Source of the DNA: Linyphia triangularis
Taxonomy: Eukaryota > Arthropoda > Arachnida > Araneae > Linyphiidae
Assembly (NCBI GenBank): GCA_963978545.1
Contig: OZ021721.1
Span: forward strand, 102,023,866 to 102,087,865
DNA: 64,000 bases
Direction: 5' to 3'
Below the pieces are notes generated by a model. The model did no database searches, had not been told where the DNA came from, and worked only from the letters and a program-made list of their open reading frames with translations. The translations under genes were made by a program, and so were the position numbers. This document shows, piece by piece, positions 51,056 through 62,226 of this stretch. Numbering within the stretch: the stretch's first letter is position 1; every line of letters begins with the position of its first letter.

Positions 51056-53065
51056 TTAGAAATTTAGCCCATTTTCAAAATCGGTGATGAATTCTTTATC
51101 TGCGATACTTAAACCCTCGTCGTCTTTCAAACCCAAGGTTTCCAAATCCCACAAAACTTCCATACTTTTTCCAATACTTAAGTTTGTTGATACTATCCCA
51201 ACGCTAGTCTCATTAAAACTGCGATCTTGCTTTCCTTGAAGTGTAAACCCAAATAAAGTTGGAATGCAACTCAAAGTATCAGTTAGAGAAACCACTCCGT
51301 CCGCACTTACGATTTTCCAAAACATATCTCCACCGATTAGACACTGCACATTCAAATCTGATGAATTGCAGGCGTCAGCCAACATCCATTCCTTTTCTTT
51401 AACGATGTTTTGACTTATTGCGTTTGGAATCGAGATTGGAGCAGCTGTTATAGTATCTGTAATTAATGCCTCTATTTCAATTGATTTCTCAGGGTTATGC
51501 CTATTCCTCAATTTCAGTTTCGCAACGCAATGTAGTTTTTCTGCGGGCTTTATGTTCCCAAAGGAGAAAATAGATAATCTTTCTTTACGAATTGGTTTAA
51601 CTTTTAGAGCTTCTGCTAAACTTTGTGTTATCCACGTTCTTTCAGATCCATTGTCGAGAAGAATTCTAACTAATTTTGATCTTTCCCCCGAACAAGCAAT
51701 TACACTACACGTTTGCAATAAAATACTATTTGACTTACCAGTTGAGGAATTGCATTGGGTTACTGCATTTGTTTCCTCTTCAACTGACTCCTTAGCAGCT
51801 ACATCATTACTTTTATAACATAATGAATAATGATGAAACTTAGAATTACAATGTTTGCAAGGATCTATTTTAGCCTTGCAAAATCTAGCCATGTGAAACC
51901 CGAAACATATAAAACATTTTTTATCCATTTTAATTTTGTTTTTTCTTTCCGACACATTAAGACTTTCACAAAACTCATGGTCTGGACTATTACAAAAGAC
52001 GCAATTGTTTTTTACGTTAGTAGCGAAACTTGCGGTAGACTGCGGTTCATTAAATTTATTTCCAAACCGTTTATTACCTTCGAACCTTCTAGGACTACCC
52101 TTATATTCGTAACTACTATATTGAAAATTACCAGACTTATAACTATATATTTGTGTCCTTTCCCTTGACTGAATTTCCTTATCTAAATATTCCATCAAAT
52201 CCCTAAAATTCCACGTTTCATAGGAATATGTTCTATTAAATTCTAACACTAGTTCCCTGGGAATTCTCTCTAACAAAATAGGACTTAACAAGTTTCCAAA
52301 TGTTTCTGTTTTCACCCCCAATGACTCCAAATTTCTAATTTGTACTTCTGCACGATCAAACAATTTTCTTAACCCAATCGTATCATTTATGTTACGAACA
52401 ACTTGAATTTTTAACAGATGATTTAAGTGAGCTTGAATTAATGCATTTTTATTACCAAATCTATTTTTTAGCAAAGCCAAAGCAGCATCATAATTTTCTC
52501 CTGTCAGTGCAAATCCATTAATACAATGGGCTGCAGCTCCACCCAGATAAGACTTCAAATAATTAAATTTATCTATCTTAGATAAAGTTTCATTATGGTG
52601 TATAGCACTTTCAAATTGATTTATAAATTCTAAGTAATAAGCAGAATCTCCATAAAATGTTTTTAATACTAATTTCGGAAGTTTAACCGTTTTTCTTTCC
52701 CTACGGATATTACTAGCCAATTCAAAACCGCCTTCGGCATTCGCAATATTGTTATCAATCATTGTAACATTTAAACTATTACTTAACTTTTCTATAGCAT
52801 TAATTATTCTTTGTTTCCAAATAATTATCTTTTCTGAATATTCTTCAGATGTAATAACTTCCGATTCTAACTTATCGAGTTCTACGAGTTGTTCAATTTC
52901 TAAATTTAATTGTTTAATATTATTTTCTTTTACAGTTTTGTTCATGATATTCTTTTAAAGAATTTAATTTCCCCTCTACATCTAGTTCATTAGAAATAAA
53001 TTCTTCTATTTTGTTGATTAGTTTGGTTGTACTAGATCTCGAAACAGTTCGTTTGGTGATTGCTC
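51056..53065 (-). pseudogene. BEL/Pao gag-protease
   Basis: The long frame 52945-51056 contains KLPKLVLKTFYGD with INQFESAIHHNETLS (DUF1759 gag region). CCHC-like knuckles follow (CVFCNSPDHEFC, CFICFGFHMARFC, CKHCNSKFHHYSLC), then LLDNGSERTWI, the active-site motif of a DUF1758 retropepsin. The N terminus starting MATLQRAITKRTVS (ATG near 53080) is in another frame and overlaps near 52945, so a frameshift separates them. The stop at 51058-51056 may be read through or may be a mutation; BEL/Pao elements normally have a single gag-pol frame. Confidence 0.85.
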
Positions 53066-53647
53066 TCTGTAAAGTTGCCATTTTTATATAATTCAACAAT
53101 GCCACAATAATTATATAACACTACAACTTAAACAAATCAAAACAAAACCCCCAACAAGTTAGTCACAAATACAACAATTGCCAACTATTACCACACAATT
53201 ATTGAATGCATATACCAACAAGAAACCAAAACTAACTTTTGATACAACTTAAATCAACACTATCAATTAAATCAAATCCCATAATAATCATCAACATAAA
53301 TCATATACTACATATTCTCAAAATGAAACTTCTAATTTTCAAGCAAAACAAAATTCGAAAATTTACCACAACAAAACAAACAATAAACACCCTGCCTCAC
53401 TAAATGCCAGACCTTAACACCCAGCACAACACATTCTCAACACGAAACTTTCAATTTTCTAATTCTCAAACAAAACTTAATTCGAAAGTTTACTACAACA
53501 AAACCAAAACAATAAACATCCTACCTCACTAAATGCCATACCTTAAATACATCACACGACGTCCGGAGACTTTCAACATTGTCTCAATCAAAGCTTGCGG
53601 TGGTTCCTTTTTCATTGGCCATTACTTTTCGGTCGTTGCACCATATT

Positions 53648-53830
53648 TGTGCCATCTTTTAGAGTCGATGTACCTATCCCTCCCATGCAAGGGGAAACGC
53701 AACTCCCAATTTCTTAGTTACGTCTTTATTGGTACATATCTAATACTCTACTCAATGATACAAAACAGTTATATTCTGATTACACAAAAGCGCCATCTAT
53801 CGGGCGTATATTGCAAAACAATTCTTAACA
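53648..53830 (-). repeat. 5' LTR of the BEL/Pao element
   Basis: Direct repeat of 47953-48135, starting TGTTAAGAATTG and ending GATGGCACA on the minus strand. AATAAAGACG in its middle can serve as the polyadenylation signal. Confidence 0.9.
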
Positions 53831-54345
53831 GTTTCTTCTGCAGAGTTTGTCAATGTTCGTTATCTGTGAACCTAAAAAAGCTGTTTCAAAGAGGTGGGCA
53901 TCTGAAAGGTAACGAAAATAATTTAGCTTTTGAGCATAATATCAAAAGATTCTTCCACTGAGCCCAAAATTCGTCAAGTGGTATGAGTATCCCTTGAAAT
54001 GAATGAATTAATTTCTTGATAAAAATTGTTAAAGAAGTATTTTATTATTGCTGCCAATGATTCATTCAGCGTGGCAATTTCGGCATTAGCATTGATTATA
54101 ATCTTCAATTTCCCTTGAATAGACGTGCTCATCAATTTGTTCATTTTCGAAAAAATGCCTGCCAAGTAACATAATTTGTACATCAACCATTCCTCATCAT
54201 GCAAATTGTCTGGAAGAAGTTTTTATCTTTAATAAATGAAGAAACTTCTGCTCGAAGTTCAAGTCAAGAAAGCAATGTTTTACTTCGAGACAACTTGGAT
54301 ATTGGTATTACACAAATGTCATTAACTCAGCTAATCTAGTAACAT

Positions 54346-55855
54346 CCGTTGAGTCTAAGGCGATCTTTCATTTCGAAGGGAGAGGGGAAGGGGAGGGGGG
54401 GATGAAGGGTGAAAAAATATTTTACCCTTCTAGAAGACGTACATAAATACCGTCACAAAAAATTTGATTTTTTTGACATCCCTCCAACGCCTCCTGTCCT
54501 TGTCACGCGCAGTCCCGTTTGAACGATCCCCTCTCTAAAATTACTCCCCCTCCTTTCTTAAAAAATAATTTCATCATATTTAATGCAGTAGTTTTTAAAT
54601 GAAATCAGATAAAATAAAGTCCTACTCACGGCAGTTTAGCTTCTATTAATGTGCCTAATTGCCAAATAATCTAATCAAATGAATTAATTTAATTTTTTTA
54701 TAAACTTCAAATTAAAAAAAAAAAAGCTTTGTAAAAATGTTCCCCGCAAAAGTGAAATTTTTACGTCTTGCAAGTGATCACCCCTCCTTCCCTCTACATA
54801 TATCACGGTCCATCACTTTGGGCCAACCCCCCTTCCTCTTTTCTCTGCGAGTGACATAATTTCTTTACTTCCTCCTACGCGAAAATGGGAAAAGTTGTAA
54901 AGACCAATTGTTAACCCATTATTTTTATTAAGAAGTTCAAAATTATATACCTGAATTTATTTATTTAAAAAAAAATTTAAAACCGAGAAAAATCCACAAT
55001 AATTGATGTTTGCATTTTTTTAATTCAAGAAAAAATATATATATATTTTTTTCTTTTTTTTTCTCAAAGTGAAAGCTTTCTGTAATACATAATTATATAA
55101 AGAAAATTTTGTCGTTGCAGAATTTTTATGGGTGAACTAGAAAAAATTCCAAAAATTCTCAAAGGTAAAAAGCATTGACATTTTTGCTTTTTTTTTATGT
55201 TATCCTTTACGCTAAATGTTATATTTTAAAACAGAAATGGAAAAATAAAATTTTGTGAAGGACAAACTATTTAAAACTGTAGAAATTAAGTACTCCAAAA
55301 ATTTGAATAGCCAATTGTTAATGGTTCTGGAGATATATCGATTTGAATTTGCAACTTCTGTGAAACGCACTACTGCTCAATAAACGCACTTTAACAGACG
55401 CTTCTAGGCTTCACGCCCATTAGTGATGTTTAAATAACAGGTAATTTCGTGGCGTTCTATTCACCAGCGGAATAAGAAAAACATATCATTCTCTTCAGGA
55501 ATGTATGAACTATCTTTTAAAATCAGAAAAAAATGGGATTTTTGACAAAATTTCGGTACTGGACCCCCTTAATTTGATGTGTAATAGGTTATTTTAATGA
55601 GTAGTAGTTTAATTTAATGTATACAGTTTAATGTATAATATATGATGAAATATATTTCGGAGGTAGGGGATATAAACCCCTTCCCTGAATAAGGCCCTGG
55701 TAGAGTCGTCCAATTGTAGCAAAAATTTTGTTTGACTGATGCTTGATAAGAGCAGCCAAACTCAAGATCGGTGGATTTTACCTATCTTTTTTGAAATTAT
55801 GAATATAGCTGTACAGTGCTAGAAGTGTGGGCCGCGTCACCCCACTTAAGGAAGT
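54346..55855. other. Unassigned repeat-like region with purine and pyrimidine blocks
   Basis: A G-rich purine block lies at 54379-54412, then C/T-rich stretches at 54478-54556 and 54778-54840. The text resembles a decayed transposon but no termini or coding motifs could be identified. Confidence 0.35.
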
Positions 55856-56509
55856 TTAAACCTTTTGACGACAGCAAAAAAAACTTTTCTTACGTAATTT
55901 TCGATATGCTTTAAAATAAAAAGTATTTGGTATTTTTAATTGATATTTTTTATGCAGAATAATGTTTATTTCTTTCTTGAAAAACATTAATTATTTTAAG
56001 TATAATAATGTTTTTTTAAAAGTTATCAAGCGAAATTTAATGACGGAAAATGAAGAAAAAAAATTATGAATATAAGTTACCCACAATATTAAAAAAAAAA
56101 GTTATTGTCCTATCCCTTTAAAAAAATGTATGAATATACATGTGATAGTTTTACATCATCTGAAGCAGGAATTAAGAATATAGGTGACAAGTTTTTTATA
56201 AAACGTCATTAATAGTTAGAAAAAAAATTTTAAATTTAAATTTTAAAGTTCCTTTTTAGATAAAAATATTTTTATATTATATAAAAGAATAATTCTGCTT
56301 TAGAGAATAAACCCATAAAGGAGCTTTAATTTTCAATATTAATCTTGAGTTTATTCTAGAAACTTAATAAAATGTCTTGTGGGTAACTTAAGTTCAAAAT
56401 TTTTTTTTCTAAATTTTTCAAAGTTACGTTTCATTTTAGCACATTTTATTTTAAAGCATATTGAACATTACGCTAAAAAAGCTGTTTTTGTTAGCGTCAA
56501 AAGGTTTAA
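55856..56509. mobile_element. TTAA-flanked foldback element, about 650 bp
   Basis: TTAAACCTTTTGACG at 55856 and CGTCAAAAGGTTTAA ending at 56509 are exact inverse copies. The arms continue with AACTTTTCTTACG-like and ATATGCTTTAAAATAAA blocks. A further pair, AAGTTACCCACAA near 56076 and its inverse near 56378, extends the foldback. TTAA at both outer edges suggests piggyBac-type insertion. It is non-coding. Confidence 0.85.
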
Positions 56510-56576
56510 TGTAACACTTGGCCAACTTTCAACTTTGGAGGAACTTTCTTTTAAGTTAAATTTCTATTCTTGTTTC

Positions 56577-56600
56577 ATCTATCTATCTATCTATCTATAT
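56577..56600. repeat. (ATCT)n microsatellite
   Basis: About six units of ATCT followed by TATA sequence. The Gypsy element to its right was inserted into the adjoining AT-rich stretch. Confidence 0.9.
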
Positions 56601-56842
56601 ATACAATACATTTATATTGTTACGAATTTTTGTATATTTGTAAATATTTCGTAGTGTTAATTTTGTAAATAGATAAATTTCTGTACACTTCGCATAAGGC
56701 AATGCAATGGTTTGTTTCCCTGCAGTGAGCATATCAACGCTTGATAACGAGTTTTGCAGAGGTAACTCTGGGAAGCGAGTTTCAAGGGGCAGGGCATTTA
56801 ACATTATGGTAATGGGAATCTCGCCAAATTGGTCAAGAAGAG

Positions 56843-58129
56843 ATGAAGAAAGAGATTTTCTCTGGTCAAGAGGAAATGCAGAGGGATATTGCTGTGATCT
56901 CTGCCAGACAGGAAGATTTAAAGGAGTCTTCGAACGCGACACCAACTTGGCAGGACATTTCCATCTATAGTCCTACGACAAAGCGATATTGGGCCCTCTG
57001 GGACTCCGACCATATTCTAAACGACCTGTTGTACTGGAAGATCGAATCTAATTATGGAAAGACATCCCGATGGCAGCTATTGCTTCCAAGATCCCGAGTC
57101 CCAGACGTTCTTAAAGAACTTCATAGTTGTCCAGCTGGAGGCCACTATGGAATAATGAAGAGATTACCAAGAGTTCGAGAGCAGTACTATTGGAGTAAGG
57201 CGAGGGCTGACGTGGAGAAGTGGTGCCGATCAGCCTGGAAAGGACCGAAGAAACGGAGTCGAGGCAACGTAGCAACTCCTTTTGAACCGATTGCGTTTGA
57301 CATCTTGAGACCACTACCACGATCTGCTGACGGCAACAGATACATCCTTGTTGTCATGGATTATTTTATGAAGTGGCCCGAAGCGTATCCTATCCCTGAT
57401 CAAGAGGCTACCACCGTTGCAGAGGTAATGGTTCAGAGCCGGATTTCGAGATTTGGAGTGCCTCTTCAGTTACACTCTGATCAAGGAAGAAATTTTACCT
57501 CTTCTGTAATGAAAGGACTTTGTGATCTACTTGGCATTGACAAAACACAGACGACGCCTTTACACCCACAGTCGGATGGCATGGTGGAGAGGTTTAACAG
57601 AACCATCCTCAATAACCTCTCACTGATGGTTTCGAGAAACCAACAGGACTGGGATCAGAAGTTACCTTTGTTTCTTCTGGCCTATCGCAGTGCTGTCCAC
57701 GAGACTACCGGCTATTCCCCATCCCAGATGCTCTTCGGTCGTAACCTTCGTCTGCCTTGCGATCTGTTGTTTGGCAGCCCTCCAGATGCACCATCATCGC
57801 CAGAGGAGTACGTCGAGGATCTTCAGGCACGGTTTGAAGATGTGCACAATTTTGCCCGAGAGCGAATCAACTTGGCAACGGACAAGATGAAGACCAGATA
57901 CGACACGAAGGCTACAGGACATCAATTCCATGCAGGTGACAAGGTTTGGTTCTGGAACCCGAAACGACAGAAAGGACTCTCTCCCAAACTTCAGTCTCAC
58001 TGGGATGGTCCTTACTCAGTTCTCAACCTGCTGAATGATGTCGTGGTCCGAATACGTAAGTCACCAAATTCTAAACCTAGAGTCGTTCATTACGACAGGT
58101 TAGCCCCTTACTGTGGCCATAGTGTGTAA
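56843..58129 (+). pseudogene. Gypsy gag fragment fused to integrase
   Basis: One open frame of 428 codons. The first 30 residues (FSGQEEMQRDIAVISARQ) look like a gag helix. At about residue 31 the frame switches to the end of RNase H and then the integrase: GGHYGIMKRLPRVREQYYW (zinc module, with the final CxxC lost as CRSAWKGPKK). The core keeps D in AFDILRPL, D in LHSDQGRNFTS and E in GMVERFNRT, followed by the GPY/F-type C terminus GDKVWFWNP and SHWDGPYSVL. It is open and complete from RNase H on, but it lacks protease and RT, so it is a deletion product. Confidence 0.9.
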
Positions 58130-58360
58130 TTCCCATAGTTTGTAATCCCCCTTATGTACAAAGTGTAGATAGTTATTAAGACCATGGTCACATGTGTATA
58201 TAAATTTTTAAGTTTATTGTTTATTTAATTGTTTATTTAATTATTTATTTATTTATTCAGTATTGTTTCTGTGTTTCTGTATATAAATTAGTAAGTTTAG
58301 TAAGCCTTTCTTTCCGGGAACTGTACTGCCAGGGACGTGCAGTCCTTGGGAGGGGGGCAA

Positions 58361-59189
58361 TGTTACGAATTTTTGTATATTTGTAAATATTTCGTAGTGT
58401 TAATTTTGTAAATAGATAAATTTCTGTACATTTCGCATAAGGCAATGCAATGGTTTGTTTCCCTGCAGTGAGCATATCAACGCTTGATAACGAGTTTTGC
58501 AGAGGTAACTCTGGGAAGCGAGTTTCAAGGGGCAGGGCATTTAACATTATGGTAATGGGAATCTCGCCAAATTTGGCGAGAAATCGCCAAATGTCGCCAA
58601 ACTTGGAGACCATTTGGCGACATTTTTGGTACATGTATCTATACATATACCCATATACCCATATACATGTATATGTATTTTCGACTACTCTCTGGAAGGT
58701 TCTCCAGACATCCATCTCTAGAAGGTTCGTGAAGATTCGCAGCCTCCCCTATATAAACCCGGCCGTGAGTGAGTCGGTTAGTTAGTAGTTGACTGATTTT
58801 GAGTCACGGAGCTAGTTGTTAGCTGAGTCCGATAGTTGACTGAAGTTAGTTAGTTGATTTTGAATCACTGAGTCAGTTGTCTCTCAACGTTCATTGTGAG
58901 AGCTGTATTCCTGACTTGAGTTAGTTCGCGGATTTTGAGTCACTGAATTAGTTGACTGGAGCATTCTAAGCGAACTGTATTGCATTGTCTTTTGCGACGA
59001 TTTAGCAGTTGTTTGTCAAGCTTTTAACTGCTGTTTTGTGCTCTATTGAGGTGAAAAGAGCTGTATTGTGTCTACTAGAATTAGAAGTTCTGGAGCTGTA
59101 AGAGAACTGTGAAGAGATATTTTGGAATAAATTTCTGCAAGTTTTGATCTGCTTTGGCGTCAAATCTTTCGAACCCGTACAACGCAACA
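58361..59189 (+). repeat. 3' LTR of the Gypsy element
   Basis: The first 213 bp match 56618-56830 without indels. After that comes a cluster of CGCCAAAT words in both orientations (58565-58625), which can fold into hairpins. Then follow the TATA box, several copies of AGTTAGTTGACTG-like and TTTTGAGTCAC words (58775-58960), and AATAAA. Confidence 0.92.
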
Positions 59190-59212
59190 ATATATATATA
59201 TATATATATATA
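59190..59212. repeat. (TA)n microsatellite at the Gypsy insertion site
   Basis: A short (AT)n run directly after the 3' LTR; its first four bases match the sequence before the left end. Confidence 0.85.
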
Positions 59213-60360
59213 TTTAAATAAAATACATTTTAGAGTTCTCCCTTAATTTAATTTCATGAAATTATGCACATGTGGAAGCACTATTTAAATCTAAGTAAAC
59301 AGTTATGAATATAATGTTGAACTATTACTTCACTTTATCTCTTACTCTTCCAAGTAAAAAACTATACAGAATATTCACTAAAACAACAATACATTTTGGA
59401 CCCTTGTGCAATGTGTTAGGAAGTATAAATTATTTCTTTACTATTTAATATTTTTATTATAAGATAAAAAGTTATATAATTTTTCGTTGGGAAAGGGAGA
59501 GGGGGGGGGGGGGCGTACTTGTCACCAACTTTTGGGCATCCTCCCACTTCTTATTCTCCACTTCTACAAATGTAGCTGTTGTTTTCCTCTACATGAGTGA
59601 GAATTTTATGGCTGCCTACTTTCAGGATCTTACAGTCCCCTACAGTTCATATCAGTTTTCTTTGCTCGGGTCTCTTCACAAGTCATAAAACCAAGAACGA
59701 AGCACCTGTGCCCGATGAAATTTTGTATTATCTGGCTGGAAATTTGCTGTCAAAATTCACTGACATGTGTTTCTCATATGTAAAAATAAATAAATTGTGT
59801 TCTATAAAAATATAAATAATATGTGTTACAACATTGTTATAAACATTATGTGTTAATTTAATTATTTTTAACTGAACAAAGAGTAAAATCATGATTATAT
59901 CGATTGGAGCTTATATAATTATAGTTTGACAAGTGTTTCAATAAATTCCATGTTTTCTAATTATCAAGGGTGCTCCGCCTCGGATGTCCGTTACAAGTCT
60001 ATGCCTATGTAGGTGTAAGGTGATTTTCATTTCATCCATAAATCGCTATCAGAGATAGAAAATGGAACTTACCACGGTCACTGGCAAAATTAATTTTAGG
60101 GGGTGCAGATGGTCTCCAAAAGGGGGGGGGGGGGTGAGGCAGAATTTTTTAAATTTTAACCTTGATTTTCAAATGTATGTTTCAATGAAATTTTAATTAA
60201 TAGTTATATTTTAAATTTCTGTTGCAGTGAATACTTTAAAACATGCTTCTATTTTCAGTGAATCATTCTACTTTTCGCCACGTTATTTTTAATTTTTAAA
60301 ATCTATTGGCTGGGAAAGTTGTTGTTGTTGTTGTTTCTTATTCTACTTGATCTAGAACAA
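59213..60360. other. No gene recognised; two long G runs
   Basis: G runs lie at about 59500-59513 and 60123-60136, the second within CCAAAAGGGG...TGAGGC. A (TTG)n run is at about 60320-60333. The open frame 59597-59815 has no recognisable product. The G runs resemble those beside the hAT ends at 43.2 and 45.1 kb, but no matching termini were found. Confidence 0.4.
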
Positions 60361-61043
60361 GTCTAGACCAAGTCCAAGAGACCGTACGCCCAAAGAAGGT
60401 CTCGAACCAGCGCAGGGTTTTTAAAGAGATTGCTCCTCTCCAAATCCTAACAGGAAAGCAGATGGTCCGGTGAAGCTTGATGGGAAACACACTTGAGGCA
60501 CACAGAGGGTACTCCTTTTGTCCCTGAACATATGCAAGTGTGCGAGTATGTCCGGTGATGAGTCTGGTGATTATGGTTTGTAATTTCCTGTCGCCCTTCA
60601 GCTACAGGGCAGCCCTAGTAGAGGACGTTTTTGTTGATACCAGTCATGAGTTGGTGGAATCCTTCATGTCTTGCTGTTGTCGGCTCTGACCTTCGAGAAA
60701 ATTTTCCTAAACGTAAGATGACCACAATTTTCGGATGTTACAGCAGAGCCCTCCTTAGCCAATTCATCGGCCAAGTCATTAAAGAAGAGGTCTACATAAG
60801 AGGGTATCCACTGCAGATGAATGACATTATGCGAAGAGTAAATCTTTAGTTTGTTCACAATGTCCATGCCGAGTTTGTCGGTAATGTTTCGCCATTTGCT
60901 CAAGAATTGAATGGAGCTCTTACTGTCCGAGAAAATCCAGATATCACAGGAGAAATTATTGGAAATCATATAATGTAGAGCTTCGTCGATGGCTATCAAT
61001 TCAGATTTAAAGACTGAACAAAAGTTTTGGGAAAGTACACTCC
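60360..61043 (-). pseudogene. Non-LTR retrotransposon RNase H fragment
   Basis: On the minus strand the frame reads SVFKSELIAIDEALHYM (second catalytic acid), then IWIFSDSKSSIQFLSKW (third) and VIHLQWIPSYVDLFFNDLAD, with ELAKEGS after the fourth. This is the RNase H domain at the end of pol in I- and Jockey-related LINEs common in arachnids. The first acidic motif and the reverse transcriptase are missing. Downstream (60600-60360) the sequence is probably the rest of the C terminus in broken frames. Confidence 0.85.
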
Positions 61044-61642
61044 TTATTAACCCTTAGCACCTCTCTGGCGCTGCCTATGGAACGTGTTGACAGTAGTGTC
61101 ATCAGGAAAAATATCATGAATTAAATCAAGGAGTCATATAGACATATCAAATCATATTTTTATAATATATAATTATATACCCTCATAATCAGTATGAACA
61201 AATATATAATTTTTTTGTGGAATTTTGTTTTAAGTTGAAAAGATTTCAACTGACACTGAGTTCCGAGAATGATGAATTTGACAAATTCCTTTTATTTAAA
61301 AATATTTTGAACTGGCATAGAAGATATGTAAAAAATAGATTACGTCATTTACAACCACAAGGAAAGGGTTCACATTGGTTTCCGTAAATTTACTAATTAA
61401 AGTTTAAATTCAATTAGTTTTTGAAGTATTTTTCCTCAGGTAAGTATAAATGAAGATATATTTTGTAACGACTGCCAAGCCAGTAAGTTTAAATAAAAAA
61501 CAAAAACTAACCCATATGAACAACTAAATTTTTATTTCGGTTTTTCATGTTGTATTTGTGCAAAGAATAATTTTTTTAGTAAAAAGTAAAGAGTATTTAA
61601 TGTAAGTATTTGAAACGACAATTTATTTTTCTCATATCTACG
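61044..61642. other. No feature recognised
   Basis: AT-rich sequence between the LINE fragment and the microsatellite, without supported frames or repeats. Confidence 0.5.
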
Positions 61643-61841
<199 letters not shown>

Positions 61842-62226
61842 AAAAATAGTTAAGGAATTACTATAATAATTAAAATTTAAAACATGTGTTACCTTGCAGG
61901 TTGTTTGCAGACAGTTGCAAGTAAAAGCTGGGAAGTGAATTACAGAGGGTCTATTTGTGTAAAATCACATGAAAGAAAGTAGCGACTAATTGTGAAATTT
62001 TTTCGGGAAATCTTCAAAGAGAGATATCTTACCAAACAATAAAACTACCGAAATCAATTTCGATCAATAACAGCATATACACATCCTGGAAGTAGTTTCA
62101 GTATCATTAATACATTGCCAAGAGATCACGTAAGAAGAAAATTCCCAGAATTTTTGCTTTGTTTCAGCGTTTCGGCACGTTTCATATTCCTCATTAATAG
62201 AAATTCGATTTAGCCATTAAAAGGAA
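61842..62226. other. No feature recognised
   Basis: Ordinary AT-rich sequence between the microsatellite and the TIR element. Confidence 0.5.

Larger units (their letters stand above)
47953..53830 (-). mobile_element. BEL/Pao LTR retrotransposon with defective pol
   Basis: Two direct repeats of about 183 bp (47953-48135 and 53648-53830) begin TGTTAAGAATTG on the minus strand and contain AATAAA. They differ at about seven positions by eye. GTTTCT flanks both sides (47947-47952, 53831-53836), a 5-6-bp target duplication. A purine stretch precedes the 3' LTR, and TGGTGCAACGACCG, a likely tRNA primer site, lies 4 nt inside the 5' LTR (about 53630-53643). The order gag, protease, RT, RNase H, integrase fits BEL/Pao. 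Coding is damaged by a frameshift in gag, a stop between gag and pol and a deletion in integrase. Confidence 0.92.
47764..54345 (-). pseudogene. ZBED5/GTF2IRD2-like hAT copy split by a BEL/Pao insertion
   Basis: Right of the BEL element (54345-53836, minus strand) is LRAEVSSFIKDKNF, then in another frame HDEEWLMYKLCYLAGIFSKM and NKLMSTSIQGK. This matches the L-REEV-FL and EEWLAKLAYLADIF-xLN-LNxxLQG signature of the hAT-derived ZBED5/GTF2IRD2 group. Left of the BEL element (47764-47952), AGTGCAACGCTTCCCAAACTTT and a following WGGACC-like stretch look like the terminal repeat of a hAT. The two parts are joined if the BEL element with its target duplication is removed. The other end was not found. 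Confidence 0.68.
56618..59189 (+). mobile_element. Gypsy (Ty3-like) element, recent deletion derivative
   Basis: A full 3' LTR at 58361-59189 (829 bp) starts TGTTACGAATTTTTG and ends GCAACA. It has TATAAA at about 58751 and AATAAA at about 59126, and is preceded by the polypurine tract GGGAGGGGGGCAA. The left end holds only the first 213 bp of the LTR (56618-56830), with a single visible difference from the 3' LTR. It then jumps directly into internal sequence. ATAT lies outside both ends, a probable target duplication in a microsatellite. The rest of the 5' LTR, the primer site, most of gag and all of protease and RT are missing. Confidence 0.9.

Noticed and set aside
50125..52958. Plus-strand open frames over the BEL/Pao element
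   Set aside because: They are antisense to gag and pol, which carry the recognisable motifs on the minus strand.
56595..56970. Open frames over the truncated Gypsy LTR (56595-56945, 56707-56970), repeated over the 3' LTR (58257-58785)
   Set aside because: Both lie in LTR sequence and appear in both copies only because the LTRs are identical.
57111..58000. Open frames overlapping the Gypsy integrase in other frames (57111-57320, 57690-57890, 57794-58000)
   Set aside because: Shadows of the integrase frame; no motif of their own.
59002..59190. Minus-strand open frame in the 3' LTR of the Gypsy element
   Set aside because: Lies entirely in LTR sequence without recognisable product.
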